Source: Capsicum annuum (lineage: Eukaryota; Streptophyta; Magnoliopsida; Solanales; Solanaceae). From it: a stretch of 64,000 bases of DNA. Each line of letters opens with the position of its first letter. Position 1 is the first letter of the stretch. The notes below the pieces were generated by a model. The model made no database searches. It had not been told where the DNA came from and saw only the letters and a list, made by a program, of their open reading frames with translations. Of this stretch, positions 37,208 through 50,600 are shown piece after piece. A program made the position numbers and the translations under genes. Where the stretch lies: contig NC_061117.1 in the NCBI RefSeq assembly GCF_002878395.1, positions 223,400,543-223,464,542 of the forward strand. Reading direction: 5' to 3'.

Positions 37208-37340
37208 CCACCTTTAATTAAAAATTGAAGTCTATTGGAAGCGCTGCCATCTTAATGAGTCTTACAACGCACGGTCTGGATTAATCGAGGCTTCAATGCA
37301 GACACCGAACATTAAATGGGAAACCAGAAAAAAAAAGAAT
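37208..37340 (+). mobile_element. 5'-truncated SINE
   Basis: Starts within the body ('attggaagcgctgccatctt') and keeps the 3' part ('taatcgaggcttcaatgcag', 'aaatgggaaacc', then A-rich tail). It has no tRNA head. Confidence 0.65.
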
Positions 37341-37344
37341 TTAA

Positions 37345-40300
37345 TCTCTTGACAAAAATAAAGAATTGATCGAATGGTAAGCATAATTTATTTTTAATAG
37401 TATAATTGTGAATTTGAGTTATCGAGGGAGCAAAACGATGGATGCTCTTTTCTTATTTGGATGGTAAGCATTGTTCACTTTCAACACTAAAATTATGAAT
37501 TTGAATCGATCATTAAAAAGCAAAAAAGGTGAAAATTCCTAACGTAGAAGTACGAAAAAAAATTAAAGTTCTTGAGATATTTTCTTATGAAGTTTCGTTA
37601 TAACATCTATAACCATTTTTGATGGGTGGATAACCTGACAAATATATCTACAGGAATTAGCTTATCGATCTCTCAAAGTCAAAGAACAATACACTTCTAT
37701 AACTAATTAGAAATCGAGTTTAAATTTTTGATATCATAAAATTATCTTAAATTAAAAAATATCTTTATAAAACCATGCGAATTTAAATTAACTGATTTCA
37801 ATAAAAATATTATTAATATCGAACATCGATAGATTAAAAAAAAAAAATTGAATGGATACAAAGAAGAGTAGCCGCCATACAATGTATCCGCCTAGTTTTG
37901 TAGAGATTATGAAGACAAATATAGATTTTGCACTTTTCATTACTTTAGTTTACTTCATGGAAAAGTAAACAGTATACTCAATTATTTATATTGTTTGAAA
38001 GACATATACACATAAATTTTTATATTTAATTGGTGAGTGAAACAGATTTGAGGGTATTTTGATGATACTCTTGAATATTAGTGACTAAATAGAAATAGAG
38101 AAAAGTAAGTTGATCTTCAATAAAATAAAGACGATAAATAAGTCTCACAATATTATTAAGTTAAAATTATTTAAAAAATTGAAGATAATTATTTAAAATC
38201 TGCATTAATTATTTTAACAATTATCAAAGTTATCTGCATTAGTTGTTTCAACAATTATCAAAATTATCTACCAACTTCGTAGTTGTCGAATAATTTTACA
38301 TAGTTATTGAACAACTTTGATTATTGTTGGGACAATTTCTATAGTTGTTGAGACAACTTTTATAGTTGTTAGGGTGAAAACATTTTTTAAAAAATGAAAA
38401 TAAATTTATTATTTTTATCTAATTTTTAAAATTTGAAGAACTCTTACTTAATTGACAAATTTATTTATTACTTTTAATTCAAAATCCCAACTAGAGAAAA
38501 ATGAGGCTCAAGTGTTGGTTTAAACAACTAATATGAAAATAAAAATTAATAGATTAGCTCATAAATAAGAAAAAAAATTTTGATAAAGATATTTTTCATG
38601 AAAAGTAGTAACTTTGATCGCATAAAACTTATTTAATAGTGAACCAAGAATTTTAACTTAAAAATTTTGAAAATATAATTGAAATTTGAACTTTAAATCT
38701 CAATATAAATTTTAAATTTCCAAATCTACGAATATAGATAACAAATAAGCTTTTATAGATAACATAATATTTTATCAAAAAAAAAAAAATGAATAAACAC
38801 TCTCTTGTCCTCCTAAATTCGTCCTTGAACTATAATAAATGAGTTTATATAAACTCAATAACTTTTATGTAGCTCATGTTTTTTTTTTCAAAATTTTTTT
38901 AAAATACATAAAGTATATAGTTTTAACCCAAATATCATTATATATTAATTTAAAATTACTTAATAAAACCATAAATTAAACTTTAAATTTTAAATTTATA
39001 TCAACTTGTCTCAACATTATTTTTGTACTATCATTATTGGAAGTTTTGGCTTATATTGGAATATTTAGATCCATTTCCTCGACAATTTATTTATTTATTC
39101 GTTATAAGTATTGAGTAATTTATTGACTTTGGAGTATTATTATTTTTTATTCTTTTGGGATTTAAAAAATGGAGTTGGCGGCTGTAAAGCAAAACTTGTC
39201 CTACAAATTGCGCCATTCTATGTGCTATTTTCTTAATTCTTTTATTTTTTCATTTTTTTTTTCGTGATTTAAAATGCTTGGTATTAAGGCCGGACATAAA
39301 ACACCAAAAATTAAATTACCGAATCGAACAAAAAAATTTGAATTCGGTATTTGGTAATTCGTTATTTGGTATGATATTTGAGAGTAAGATTTCAATTTTT
39401 CGGTATTTGAAATTGGGTTTGGTACAAGATATTAATACTATTTGTTATTCGATATTTGCCGAATATCGATTTAGATATATATATATATATACGATATGTC
39501 TAACCAATCCAATAGACAATAGTATTAGTCATTCCAAAGAATTTTTTCGACTTTTGTAATATATTGGTAAAAAGTAACAAAAGGAATATTGAATAAGGTT
39601 TTTATTAAATATAATCTTTGATATTTAAACATACATTTGCATATTTCTAACTTTAATATGGTATTAGCAAAAATCGAATCGAAGCAAAATTTAATTTATC
39701 AATTACCGAATTACCGAATCAATGTTTATAAGTATGGTCTGTGGTATCTATACTCAAATACCGATTACCAAATTATCGAATCCAAACTTTAAAAATATCG
39801 AATCGAATGCCGAACGTCCATCCTACTTAGTATCATATTTTTCGAATACAGAGTATTTAGACCATTGATAGAAATGACCTAATGGCTTACATGAACGCAG
39901 TTAAGTTAATTAGACAAAAAACAAGAGAATAGGAAAAATAAAATACAAAATACATCTTAATTTATCATATTTATACAGATTTCACTGATTATGTATCATC
40001 GGTGGATGTATTAAAAAGTTAATTATGTATCTCGATAGATCCAAAATTTTAAAAAAGTATCGAAAGTTAATTATGTATCTTTACAAGAAAAAATATATCT
40101 TTGTTTGATGTATTATATATCTCGACAGACCCAAAAACGAATAAAATGTATCAGGAGCTAATTATATATCTTTACAAAAAAAATAATGTATATTCATTGA
40201 ATGTATCGAGAGCTAATTATGCATCTCGATAGATCCATATTGAAGATTTTCAGTAATTACGTAAAATGCTGGAATTTTGTGTAATTAAACTCCAAGCTGT

Positions 40301-40453
40301 GGGATTTATGTGGTTCGAATAACAGCCCAATTTGTAGATGTAGGTAACCCGACCCGAAATGTTCAACAGTTGCCTTCTCCCTGCAAATCAAAGCTAATTC
40401 TACACTAAATTGGAGAATAAATACTGACTGAGATTTCCAAAAAAGGAAAGAAA
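37345..40453. other. Intergenic with dispersed-repeat remnants, no gene seen
   Basis: 38170-38370 holds 'caattatcaaa'/'agttgtt' inverted motifs. 39285-39800 has the 'ccgaattaccgaatcg'/'cggtatttgg' inverted motifs of a common plant DNA repeat, with a (TA)n run at 39474-39491. 39960-40240 repeats 'gctaattatgtatctcgata' imperfectly four times. The 93-residue ORF at 39278 is repeat-derived. Confidence 0.45.
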
Positions 40454-43400
40454 ATGTCGAAATTATGGTCGAAATTAGCAGGTATATTTAGCAGCAAGAA
40501 TTTTGTAGGTATTGATAAAGCGGGAAATCGATATTTCAAAAGAATAGAGGAGCTTGATGGTGTCAGTAAGTGCGTTTCCCTTCTTCACTTTTAATTAATT
40601 CTACCAATTTAATTCCCCAGTTTATGTATTTGTATTTAAAATTCTGCTGATTTTAGTGCATTTAATCATATTCAACTTTATTAGCTTTTGTTCTGGTTTA
40701 ATATTGCTAATTATGATCATTTGGATTTTTGAAAGTACAGTACTTGAACTGAAAAAAAGTAGGTAAATTTGCAAAAAAAGTAGCTCGGTACATAAAGCAT
40801 TCTGCATTAACGCAAGAATGTAGACAATCTATGGTAATGCAAGCATTAGTGACTGCTTTTGCAGTTTGAACATGTGTGGTATAGGTAACACAGGGCAAAC
40901 TTTACAAAATGAGGTGATTTTGTATGAGGAAACAGTAAATAAAGGAACAGATACTGATGTTTTTATAGTAAATACACTGATATTACAACCAGAATTCTGA
41001 AACAGCCGCTAAGAAACTGCTAACACCTTAAAATACAACCTAAGACATGAATGGAATTCAGTTACAGAACACATAATACTAAGATTACACAGATTTCAGC
41101 ATTCCAAGACATTTGGGAGGCTAGAACTCTCCAGAATTCCCTTTTTGCCTCATGACAGTTACTAATTCATTTAATTGTTTATTTTGGTATCTTGAATAAG
41201 TATGTATAACTTGAGGCACATCACGAACATTTGGAAATTGGAAAGAAGAATTACTTACAGAGTTAGCTATGGATGGTTTTAGAAGAGGTAGAGGTACGCG
41301 GATGAAGGGAGAGGTGATCAAACAGGACATGTCGGAGTTTTAGCTTGCCAAGGACATGATGTCAATTCTCAGATTGGAGGTTGTGTAGGATGCGGATTAG
41401 GGTAGAAAGATAGTAGGTAGCTGTGTGTTGTCTTGTTATCCGCCCATGCTAGTAGTTGTAGTATTGCTCCAGTAGTTTTTTGCGTTCATTTTTTGTTATT
41501 ATTTGTTGTTGCTTGTACTTCAACTATAATATTATTTTGTTGTTGTTGTTGTCCTGTTACTGTGTGCTGTTTTTATTACTATCTTCTGTTTTCCTGTATG
41601 TTTGTTATTTTTTTCTGGACTGGCTTGGACGATTTCCTTGAGCTGAGGGTCTATCGGAAACATCTTCCTACCTCGTACACTCTACCCTCCCAAGATCCCA
41701 CTTTTGTGGGATTATATTGGGTATGTTGTTGTTGTTTATTGTTACCTATAGCTGTCCCAAATATTTAGGCATTCAAAAAGATCTTTCTCTAAAAAAATAA
41801 AATAAAAAATTGGGGCTAGGTGAAAGGGAAATAATGGAGGTGATTCCAAGATAGGAATCGAATCCTCACCAACAAGGTGAAAGTTCAGGGGGCCGCCAAC
41901 TGACCTACTGAGATTTCCTTGTTCACAAGTTGTATGTAGGATGTCCTTGTTTTATATTATGTTATCTACTGAAGAACTTTATGTGATATTGTCATATTTT
42001 ATTAGTGAAGGAAAAGAGATGGGTGACATTCAAAGGAGAGGAAGATCCAACCTCCATTCCAGGTATGCCCCATTGGGAGAAACACTTGCCTGCTCTAGAT
42101 CTTGTTTTTGGTTCAAGTATCATCAGCTTATCCATCACGTTAATATGTCGTGAAGAATAATTGTCTGCTATTTCTAATAAGTTACACTATCTACCACATC
42201 GGTTGTTGCCATTAAGTAGTTAAAATTGATTGATTGCAGTTGAATGGATATGTTGGTTGAACGGACAACGCAAGAGTGCTCCAACTCCAGAGGTAAATTT
42301 TGATCTTCGTGTTACAATTATGTGCTCATAATTCATTGACCATCCTTAACCAACATTGTCTTTTCTTTGTATGAATTGTCTTGTTCAAGAGTAGCATTGT
42401 TATTCCTTCATCAGCATGGGTGAAATTATAGAATACGTTCTAATAAACCAAATAGTTTAGCTCTTCTTCATATTTGGAATGAACACATGCAAACTATAAA
42501 ATGTATGAAAACATCAACGTGATACGCTGATACTTGAATAAAAACTTAAATTGTTATTGCTGCAATCCATATCTCTTGCCTTTTTTACTACTCCAATGAA
42601 TTCTTAGATATATAATCACTTGATATTTTCTTTTTATTTTGATTATGATAGGTAAATAATTCATTAGAAAGCATTGGAGGGAAATGGACTGATATGCATT
42701 TAACCAGAATCTTATTTTGAAAAAACAAGCGAGCAAAAGTCCCATAAACCCCTATTGCTTCTTTTGCCATTAATTTCAGCTCCAGGATACTATTTCAATT
42801 TTTATTGTGGCTGTGTTTTAATTTTAACATCTTATGGTACTTGAAACACTAAGCAGGTTAACACTAAGCAGGTTTTCCTTCTTGTGGTTCTTGTTTGTTG
42901 TGCCATTTCATTTATACCTTTGGTGGTCATGTTCCATTAATTGAACATAGGTCCTCAGTATATATGGTGCAATCTAGTTGAGGTGCTTCTATCATTACAT
43001 TTGTTGTCAAAGAAAAATTGAATGACTGCAAAATCTTGTCCAATATTAGCCTTCAACGAAGTGCTTGGACTTGTGTGATTAAAGTAGGTCACAAGTTGTC
43101 ACTTTTAACATATGTTTTTCATTATTCAGACATGCTTCTTTTTAAATGTAAGTATGCAATCTGACCGGGTTGAACTCTGTCAGTAGGCGAGCAGTTATAG
43201 TAGTTGGTTGTCTGGGGATTTAATCTTGTCCGTCAAAAGCATATTTTATTTAGCTCAAGTTACTTCCTGAACTGTATTTTGATGATCGTATATTTTCTTT
43301 ACCAGGAAATGGCTGAGTTGGAGGCTAGAAGGGAATTTGTTAAGCTTAATGTTGCTCGTAAGTTTTCTAATTTTATGCCCCTTTGTTGTTCATGGATTTG

Positions 43401-45889
43401 TTGTAACTGCTCTTTAGAAAACAACTCTAACATACTTATTCCTAACACGTAAGATATTTAAGTTTATAGGAGAAGATAGAAATAAGCTCTTCGTTCAACT
43501 TCTGGGTGATTTAACTTTCAAATGTTTTTCTGCTTTTGGCCCATATTAGGTGCTTAAACTACAGGGTCACTTAGATTTATTTTTCTTTCCTATTTTATAT
43601 TTTTAAAACTTGGCTTCTGTTCTGGTAGTTACTTATGAGTTATGAGGTTACTTCTGCTATTAGTCTGGTTTGAGATTTTTCCAAACTTACATGCTTTCTT
43701 AAGACACACTTTGGCAATCATTGAATTGGCTGTCAGTCGATCACCTTCTGAAAATATATTATCTTTTGTTGCTCTAAGGTCTCAAGAAGGAAGAGGAGGA
43801 AAGAATGGCCAAAGAAGGCAAGAGGAAAGCCACAAACATTGGTAAGTTGCTTACTGCAGTTTTACTCAATCAGTTGAAAGGGGAAGCAAATTGCTACTTG
43901 AACTGCATGATATTCATTCCTCTTCACCTTGTCCGTTCCCCCAGGTAAAGCTGATGGCCCAGATTTAAAGAGTTTTGTTCAACAATTTCCAGATGCTTCA
44001 AAAGGTATATGACCCTATCCTACAAACGTACCCATGTCCAATTGTCCATTCTTTAAGTTAGGGCCTGTTTGGTTTTGCAATTAAAGTTTTTTCGTTTTAG
44101 AAACCAAAACAAAATGGTTGCAAAACCACCTCTCCTCTTTCGTTTCTGACGCAGAAGATGCTCTTAGAAAACAGCCAGTTGTGAGAACAAAGACAGTGCA
44201 TCATGTGTGCTTCGTTTTTGAATGAACTACCCTTTAGTGAACATTTTTATTTTCCTCATGAAGCTCCTTTAGTTAATATGTTTAGTAGCATCTGCAGGTG
44301 TTTAATCAGTTTTATTCTATTAGTTTCACAGTGTGAAAGACCAAAAGATTTTTTAGGATACGAGATTCAGAAGATAAACCTATGATGAAGCTTAATCTAC
44401 AACAAGTAGAGTTGACCGGATAATGTAACTAAATTTAAGTTCACAGCGCTGGCCAGAGGAAAAGTAGGTGTGCAGCCAACCACAAGATCGACACCAAACT
44501 CCTGTCCTGAAAAAACTTCTTCTCCAAATTTATTCTTTGTCTATCCTTTCTAGCCCTTTTTTCTTGAACAGTTCCTCCAATGGTCTTCACTTTGTTAGAA
44601 CCTTAAGAACCTTTAATAAGAAATTTAGTTACCTCTACATGAGGAAAGGAATAAAGGTGATTTTGCATGCATTTAAAACAGGAGCATATCATGTATGGAT
44701 GTGTGCATACATTCGTGCTATGTGGCTATGTTCCAGTTTTGGTAACTGAGAGTAGCTTATGGGACTAATGGAGAGGAAAGAAATTGTGTTGTCTAACATG
44801 TTAGAGGGTGTTTTGGTTTGCCCACAAGATGTGCCTGCGTAATACCGCAACACAGATAGGAGTATTATACATTCAAATTATAATACGTGGAATACTGCAG
44901 TGCGTGAATTATTAAAGGGGATATCATTATACTGTATACCCTATTAGTCTACATAAATGGTAGTGTTATTTATCCTCCATTCGTATGATAAGCTTTAGCA
45001 ACTTTGTGCTTAACTGGGCAACTAAATTCTTAACTTCAATGATATAGATGTGATGTGTCCCCCTTTTTGCAAATTCGCTCGCGTACAGTAAGCAGTTTAA
45101 TGGGTCTTATGATGCAACCAATGCCTAATAATTACAATCATTACTAAGCAGCAGTTGTCATTGTTGTTTGTGATACATCAAGGTCTGATTTATTAATCCA
45201 TATAACAATTCCATCTTCTTGTTCTGCAATAGTTCTCCTTTCCGTGTTTTTGTTATTCTTTTTAGCTAATTTATGCCAATTGTTTCTAGACTTTGTTTGA
45301 TTGCATCTTTGTTTCTGAAGGTGATACAACCGCGGAAGCATCTGATACCCAGAACGAAAAAAGGTGAGCCAAAGCAATAATTTTTTCCGGTGTGGATTGC
45401 CTTACTAAGTTTTCATTATTGTAATCATTAATGACAAGAAAGGAAAAAGTAGAGAAGTGAAAAGGAAAACGAAGTATGAGAAATAGTCCTCAGATAGTTC
45501 ACTTGCGACCTCCTTTGAATTTGACGAGTTGTTGTGGTTCCCCTGCTTATAAAACTTGCAAATTGTGTAATATAGACATAGAAGATCAAAAGAAAATGAA
45601 GCAGCAATGTGCTTTTGCAGCCTTTGAGCTGATGATCGATATACAAAATGTTGCCTTCGTTAAAAAAAATGTGCTTATTGCGTCAGACAGTAAACGCAGA
45701 AAGTTCTCTTGTTTATACTCTTTGCTGTTTTTATCTGCCCTTCTAGCGATCCACCTAGCAAACAGTGGAAACCGTAGTTCTCCTTACGATTTAAATTCTC
45801 ACTAATGTATCTTGTTTGTTTTCAGGTCGTCAGAGCCAACTGGTTCCGGTGAATCCTTTAGACCAGGAACATGGCAACCTCCCACCTGA
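40454..45889 (+). CDS. Mitochondrial complex I assembly factor, NDUFAF2/B17.2L-like
   Basis: Eight exons: 40454-40565, 42006-42062, 42240-42292, 43306-43357, 43779-43841, 43945-44004, 45321-45363, 45826-45889. Phases fit throughout, giving 167 residues plus stop. It starts MSKLWSKLAGIFSSKNFVG, continues IDKAGNRYFKRIEE and MKEKRWVTFKGEEDPTSIP, then VEWICWLNGQRKSAPTPEE, a charged Lys/Glu region (LKKEEEERMAKEGKRK) and ends SFRPGTWQPPT. The WxxWL...R..PPTxEE-type core (WICWLNGQRKSAPTPEE) is the signature shared by NDUFA12 and its paralogue NDUFAF2. The long charged C-terminus favours the assembly factor. It should act in the mitochondrial matrix during NADH dehydrogenase assembly. Intron 1 contains a LINE insertion. 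Confidence 0.93.
41260..41740 (+). mobile_element. 5'-truncated LINE in intron 1 of the NDUFAF2-like gene
   Basis: Begins within the LINE ORF (LAMDGFRRGRG at 41263, then EVIKQDM), passes a stop in a degraded 'LTEDMTL'-like block, and runs through about 350 bp of T-rich 3' UTR to the terminal 'ttgtgggattatattgggta' and (TTG)n. It is the longest LINE 3' copy in the window and defines the family's 3' UTR. Confidence 0.8.
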
Positions 45890-46158
45890 GATCACCGACT
45901 CTATGGGAGCCTTTAGTTTTCTTTTGATGTTCGATTTTAAGGACATCAGATGACTGCAGAAGTTGAATACAGGGAATTAAGGCCACCTAGCGTGGCAGTC
46001 TCATTCTTTCTCTGCATGGTTGTTTGCCCCTAATTACTTTAGGGTCTTTCCATTTTTGATAGAACTGCACCAACTTTTGGATGAGCAATCCTCAAATTGT
46101 CAATCTGCACTATGCTCCTTTACCCTTAGATGTATCGTAAAGTTCTGCTATATTGATA
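45890..46158. other. 3' UTR of the NDUFAF2-like gene
   Basis: Non-coding sequence following the stop; no repeat apparent. Confidence 0.5.
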
Positions 46159-46169
46159 ATAAGTTCTTA

Positions 46170-46280
46170 CAACAACATACCCCGTGAAATCCCACAAGTG
46201 GGATCTGGGGAGGTAAAGTGTATGCAGACCTTACTCTATATGGTGGAGGGGTGGTTTCCGGAGGACCCTTGTCTTAATGT
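46170..46280 (-). mobile_element. LINE 3'-end insertion with 11-bp TSD
   Basis: The plus strand starts 'caacaacataccccgtgaaa' and includes 'ctggggaggtaaagtgtatg'. It is flanked by ataagttctta at 46159-46169 and 46281-46291. Length 111 bp. Confidence 0.8.
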
Positions 46281-46959
46281 ATAAGTTCTTAACAGGAAAA
46301 AGATATGTATGCTATGTATTCTGGAGTATTATAGACAAATATCCAGTGACTTGTTTGTTTTAGCTTCCCTTCAGTTTGTTCATCTGACAGTTTGTGACTA
46401 ATTGTTTCTGCATAGCGTCAGGTATTCATTTTGTGGCTCAACTAATTCGAGTTTGGGTCCCAAAGTCCCATATTGGAGAATAAAGCGTCAGTGACCTTAG
46501 ACGTTTTTATTTTCAGGAATCGAATCCAGACTATGATTAATGGTGAAGGGATACTTTTCATTCAATGGAGTGCATAAAGATTTCAAATTTTATTTTTTTT
46601 CATCTTCAAATTGGAACATTTGGAAGATTAAATGAGTTTAGACAATGAAAAGATCACGATTCAACCTGCATGAATCTAAATTGTTGAAACAAAATAATGT
46701 ATCCAATTCATACGATAATTCAATCCAAAATTCATTTATCCATTGATATATCCAAATTTAACCCACTTAATATAAACTCTGTTTTTCAAATAAGATTATG
46801 TACTTCATTTATCCAAATTATGACTAGTTTAATAGGGTTCCAGTTCACAGTGAGGTCACGGATTTGCTGAAATGCATGATCAGACTAGACTGTGTGTAAT
46901 AGATCTTTTAAGTCTTCATCCTTTCTCGAATTACGCACATAACACAACGGGTTGCAACA

Positions 46960-47390
46960 ACAACAACATCAAAAACAACAAACCTAGTGTATTCCCACCA
47001 AGTGGGGTTTGAAGAGGGTAAAATGTATGCAGTGCATAAAGTATAGAGGCTGTTTTTGATAGACCTCTGGCTCAAGATAAAGAATAGTTAACAAGGTCAT
47101 AGTAACACATGAAACGAGATGGGTGGCATAGCCGAAATAAGAAATATAATAAAAATAGAAATAAGAGCAATACGAAAATAAAAAAATAGGAAATAAGAAA
47201 TAAGAAATAAGAAAAGAACACCACCTAGTAACAGCATACACTAAAGGCAGACACAGTTCTAAAATTACTAAACCGCTACACAAGAGCTCCCTAACTAGTA
47301 GTTACTACCCACACACGCATTAGCCTTCTACCCTTATTTGCGACCTCCATACCTTCCTATCAGGATTATATCCTCGATAAGCTGTAACAG
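46960..47390 (-). mobile_element. 5'-truncated LINE 3' end
   Basis: On the minus strand, the ORF end (LIEDIIL, then after a one-base deletion RKVWRSQIRVEG and stop, about 47390-47330) is followed by 3' UTR matching 1-140, the terminal 'gtctatcaaaaac'-type block and (TTG)n at about 46965. Same family as 41260-41740. It lies within 300 bp upstream of the aconitase promoter. Confidence 0.8.
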
Positions 47391-47590
47391 TTCCATGTCA
47401 TATTTAATCACCCCTCTCTCTCCATCCTTTTATGAAAATTCTGACTTGATTACTTTTTGTTGAATTGTCGCACTCGATATAATATTATAATTATTAAGTA
47501 GAGAATGATATAATAGTATGTGTTACTTCCCAGCTTTCGCCAGCTCCTTCTTCTACATATTTCTTCCCCTCTACAACTCCAATTAGTTTA

Positions 47591-47600
47591 CTATATATAG
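47591..47600 (+). promoter_or_regulatory. Probable TATA box of the aconitase gene
   Basis: 'ctatatatag' about 90 bp upstream of the start codon; TSS would fall near 47625. Positional inference. Confidence 0.5.
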
Positions 47601-47678
47601 CTTAACAACAAAACGAAACGAAAAAGTACAGATAACTATAAACGCCAACTCTTCAGAGTTTTCGTGTTGTAGTGAACT

Positions 47679-47684
47679 ATGTAA
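47679..47684 (+). promoter_or_regulatory. ATG-TAA start-stop element in the aconitase leader
   Basis: An ATG followed directly by TAA, six bases before the main ATG at 47691. Such minimal ORFs (AUGUAA) are known to stall ribosomes and destabilise mRNA in some plant leaders. A role here is inference and depends on the transcription start lying upstream. Confidence 0.5.
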
Positions 47685-47690
47685 TTAATC

Positions 47691-50600
47691 ATGTATATAT
47701 CCACTTGTCGTTGTTCTTCATCTTCCATAGCTGTTTCTAGAATCTTCTATTTACGTCCATTTTCCCGCCAAATTCAATCTTCTGTTACTACTTACCGATC
47801 ATCATTCAGGTGCTCTGTTAATCGGCGTTTTACGATCAGTTTAAAGGCTCAGATTAGGACTGCGAGTCCTGTTATTGAACGCAAACTCGCTACTATGGGT
47901 ATATATCTTCTCATACTTGCCGTTTAATTCTTCTTTCCGTTTCAATCTAAGTGTCTTAGTTTGACTGTTTAAGTTTTGTGCACTGTTGGTGCATAAAATA
48001 TTCTACACCGCAATTTTTTACATAAAAATTGAAAAGGAGAAAAAATTAGATAAGCTGCAATAGCTGGACAGGTTTATCTGGTAGCGTACACTATTTTGTA
48101 TGCTAACAGTGCACAAAACATAAATACATTCCAAACTTTGAGTATGCACGTGTAGACATGTCAATTCATCTCCATTGTGTTAGTTGAATACTTCAACTTA
48201 CAAAATGAATATCTGGGCACATCCAAGATTTATGCGTCACGTTAGCCTCAAATATCCATGAGGCACAACGGGAACAAGTTGGAGTGTTTAGTTGCTAATT
48301 GAGACCGAACTTACAAAATGATCATCTAGGCAGGCACATCCAAGATTTATGCGTCACGTTAGCCTCAAATATCCATGAGGCACAATGGGAGGAACAAGCT
48401 AGAGTGTTTAGTTGCTAATTGAGACTGAGTTGAGGTGTCTAGGCGTGCACCGTTAAAGTTAGAATATTTACTTGACACTGAGGTAAAATGTGGGTGTATG
48501 TTTATGTATTATGCCTTTAACAAATAAATGGAGATTTTTGAATCTTGGGGTTTTAAGTTAAGGACGTGCATAGTTTTTTAAAGTTTGTAGCCTTAAACTT
48601 GACATGTAGCATGTTTAAATGGAGATTTTTGAATCTCGCGGTTTTAAGTTAAGGACGTGAATAGTTTTTTAAAGTTTGTAGCCTTAAACTTGACATGTAG
48701 CATGTTTGGAATTGCAAGACTTATAAATATAGAAAGAGATATTCCTTTTAAGACAGACTAAAAAGGAAAGTAAGACATTTATAAAACAAATGAGCGGCAG
48801 AATTCACCATCCATGGGAATTGGTAGCAACTATTAACATAGATATCTGGAGAGGATTTTATTGATAGCTTAAGGTGGTTGAAATACATTCATGTATGAAG
48901 TTGTTATTAGTATTTATCTTATGTTTCGTTGCTATGTAAATTTGGCACATATTTAGTGATCTTTGATGAAATGAAAGATTGATCCATTGCACATAAGTCC
49001 TTCTAATATGACTAATGGAGCTGAAATTGGGTCTTTTATGCTTATGTGCATAACAAGGCTGTCGGTATCCATGTCAATGTTTTCTCTTTCGAATTCGGAA
49101 TTGGCATGTCATCTGATGCAAATTTTGCAGCTGCAAACCCTTCTGCATGAATTTTGTGATGTATGATTCTTTAGTTTTGACCGAGAGATCCTAAACCAAA
49201 TTATCTTTTTGAACTTTTTATCAGCTTCAGAACATCCTTACAAAGGAATATTTACTAGTCTTCCCAAGACTGGAGGTGGCGAGTTTGGGAAATTCTACAG
49301 TCTTCCTGCTCTAAATGATCCAAGGATTGGTATGCACCCGAATAATTTTGCTATAATTAAGTTGAACCTCTATAAGAGGAGTATCTAGTTCCTGCGTTTG
49401 ATATTGATCGTCTTTGTCGTCAAGCCAACATTTTAGAAATTTCTGCATTCCATTTCTTGTGATGCAGACAAGCTGCCTTTTTCTATAAGGATACTATTGG
49501 AATCTGCCGTTAGGAATTGTGACAATTTCCATGTATCCAAGGATGATGTTGAGAAGATCCTAGACTGGGAAAATACTGCGCCCAAGCAAGTTGAAATTCC
49601 ATTTAAGCCTGCCCGTGTTTTGCTACAGGTGAAAAGAATGAAATGAAATGCTGACGAGTAAAGATTGTAGTGTTAGCAGATTTATGATTTTGAATTCTTG
49701 CTCACTTTCCATACACTTCTAATGATGTACTTAGGATTTTACTGGAGTTCCATCTGTGGTTGATCTCGCATCTATGCGTGATGCAATGAAGGAGCTTGGT
49801 AGTGATCCTGACAAGATCAATCCTTTGGTACAGTTCTTGTTCAGCTGGTTCCAACATTACTCAAAACTTCTATTCCTCTGCGGAGGATTGTAGTGGTTCT
49901 TTGTTTCTTGTCCTGTATATTGATACATTGACAATCTGTCCAGGTTCCAGTTGACCTTGTAATTGACCACTCAGTTCAAGTTGATGTCGCAAGATCTGAA
50001 AATGCTTTGCAGGCTAATATGGACATTGAATTCAAGAGAAACAAAGAGAGGTTTGCTTTTCTCAGATGGGGGTCCACTGCCTTCCGCAACATGCTTGTTG
50101 TTCCTCCTGGTTCTGGTATTGTTCACCAGGTATCATCATGGTTCTGGTATTGGCCTCCAGTAAAAATGTCGTTTCTGATTTTTCCTTTTGCTTACAACTT
50201 CTTGTTTGCGTTGAGGTTTTCTTCACGAGATTTTTCCTGTTTGCTTGCTTATTCTCCCTCAACCATTCCATAGGTTAACTTGGAGTACCTTGGACGAGTA
50301 GTTTTCAACTCAGATGGTGTACTTTATCCTGATAGTCTAGTCGGGACCGACTCTCACACAACAATGATTGATGGCTTAGGAGTTGCTGGGTGGGGAGTTG
50401 GTGGAATTGAAGCAGAGGCAGCAATGCTTGGCCAGGTATTTAATTTGTTTCAACATTCAAGTGATTCTTGCTCCATCACATATAGTAGTAAACAAGATCT
50501 CCCAGCCTACAACCCTGTTATGAATCACCACTCCCCTTCATTTGTTGCAACTGCATCGACTGTTCGAATGTCAAGGTGACACTATTTGCCTAAGCATATG

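Noticed and set aside
48195..48707. Repeats with similar spacing, considered as a CRISPR-like array
   Set aside because: Only two copies each, no unique spacers, inside a plant intron; they are tandem duplications.
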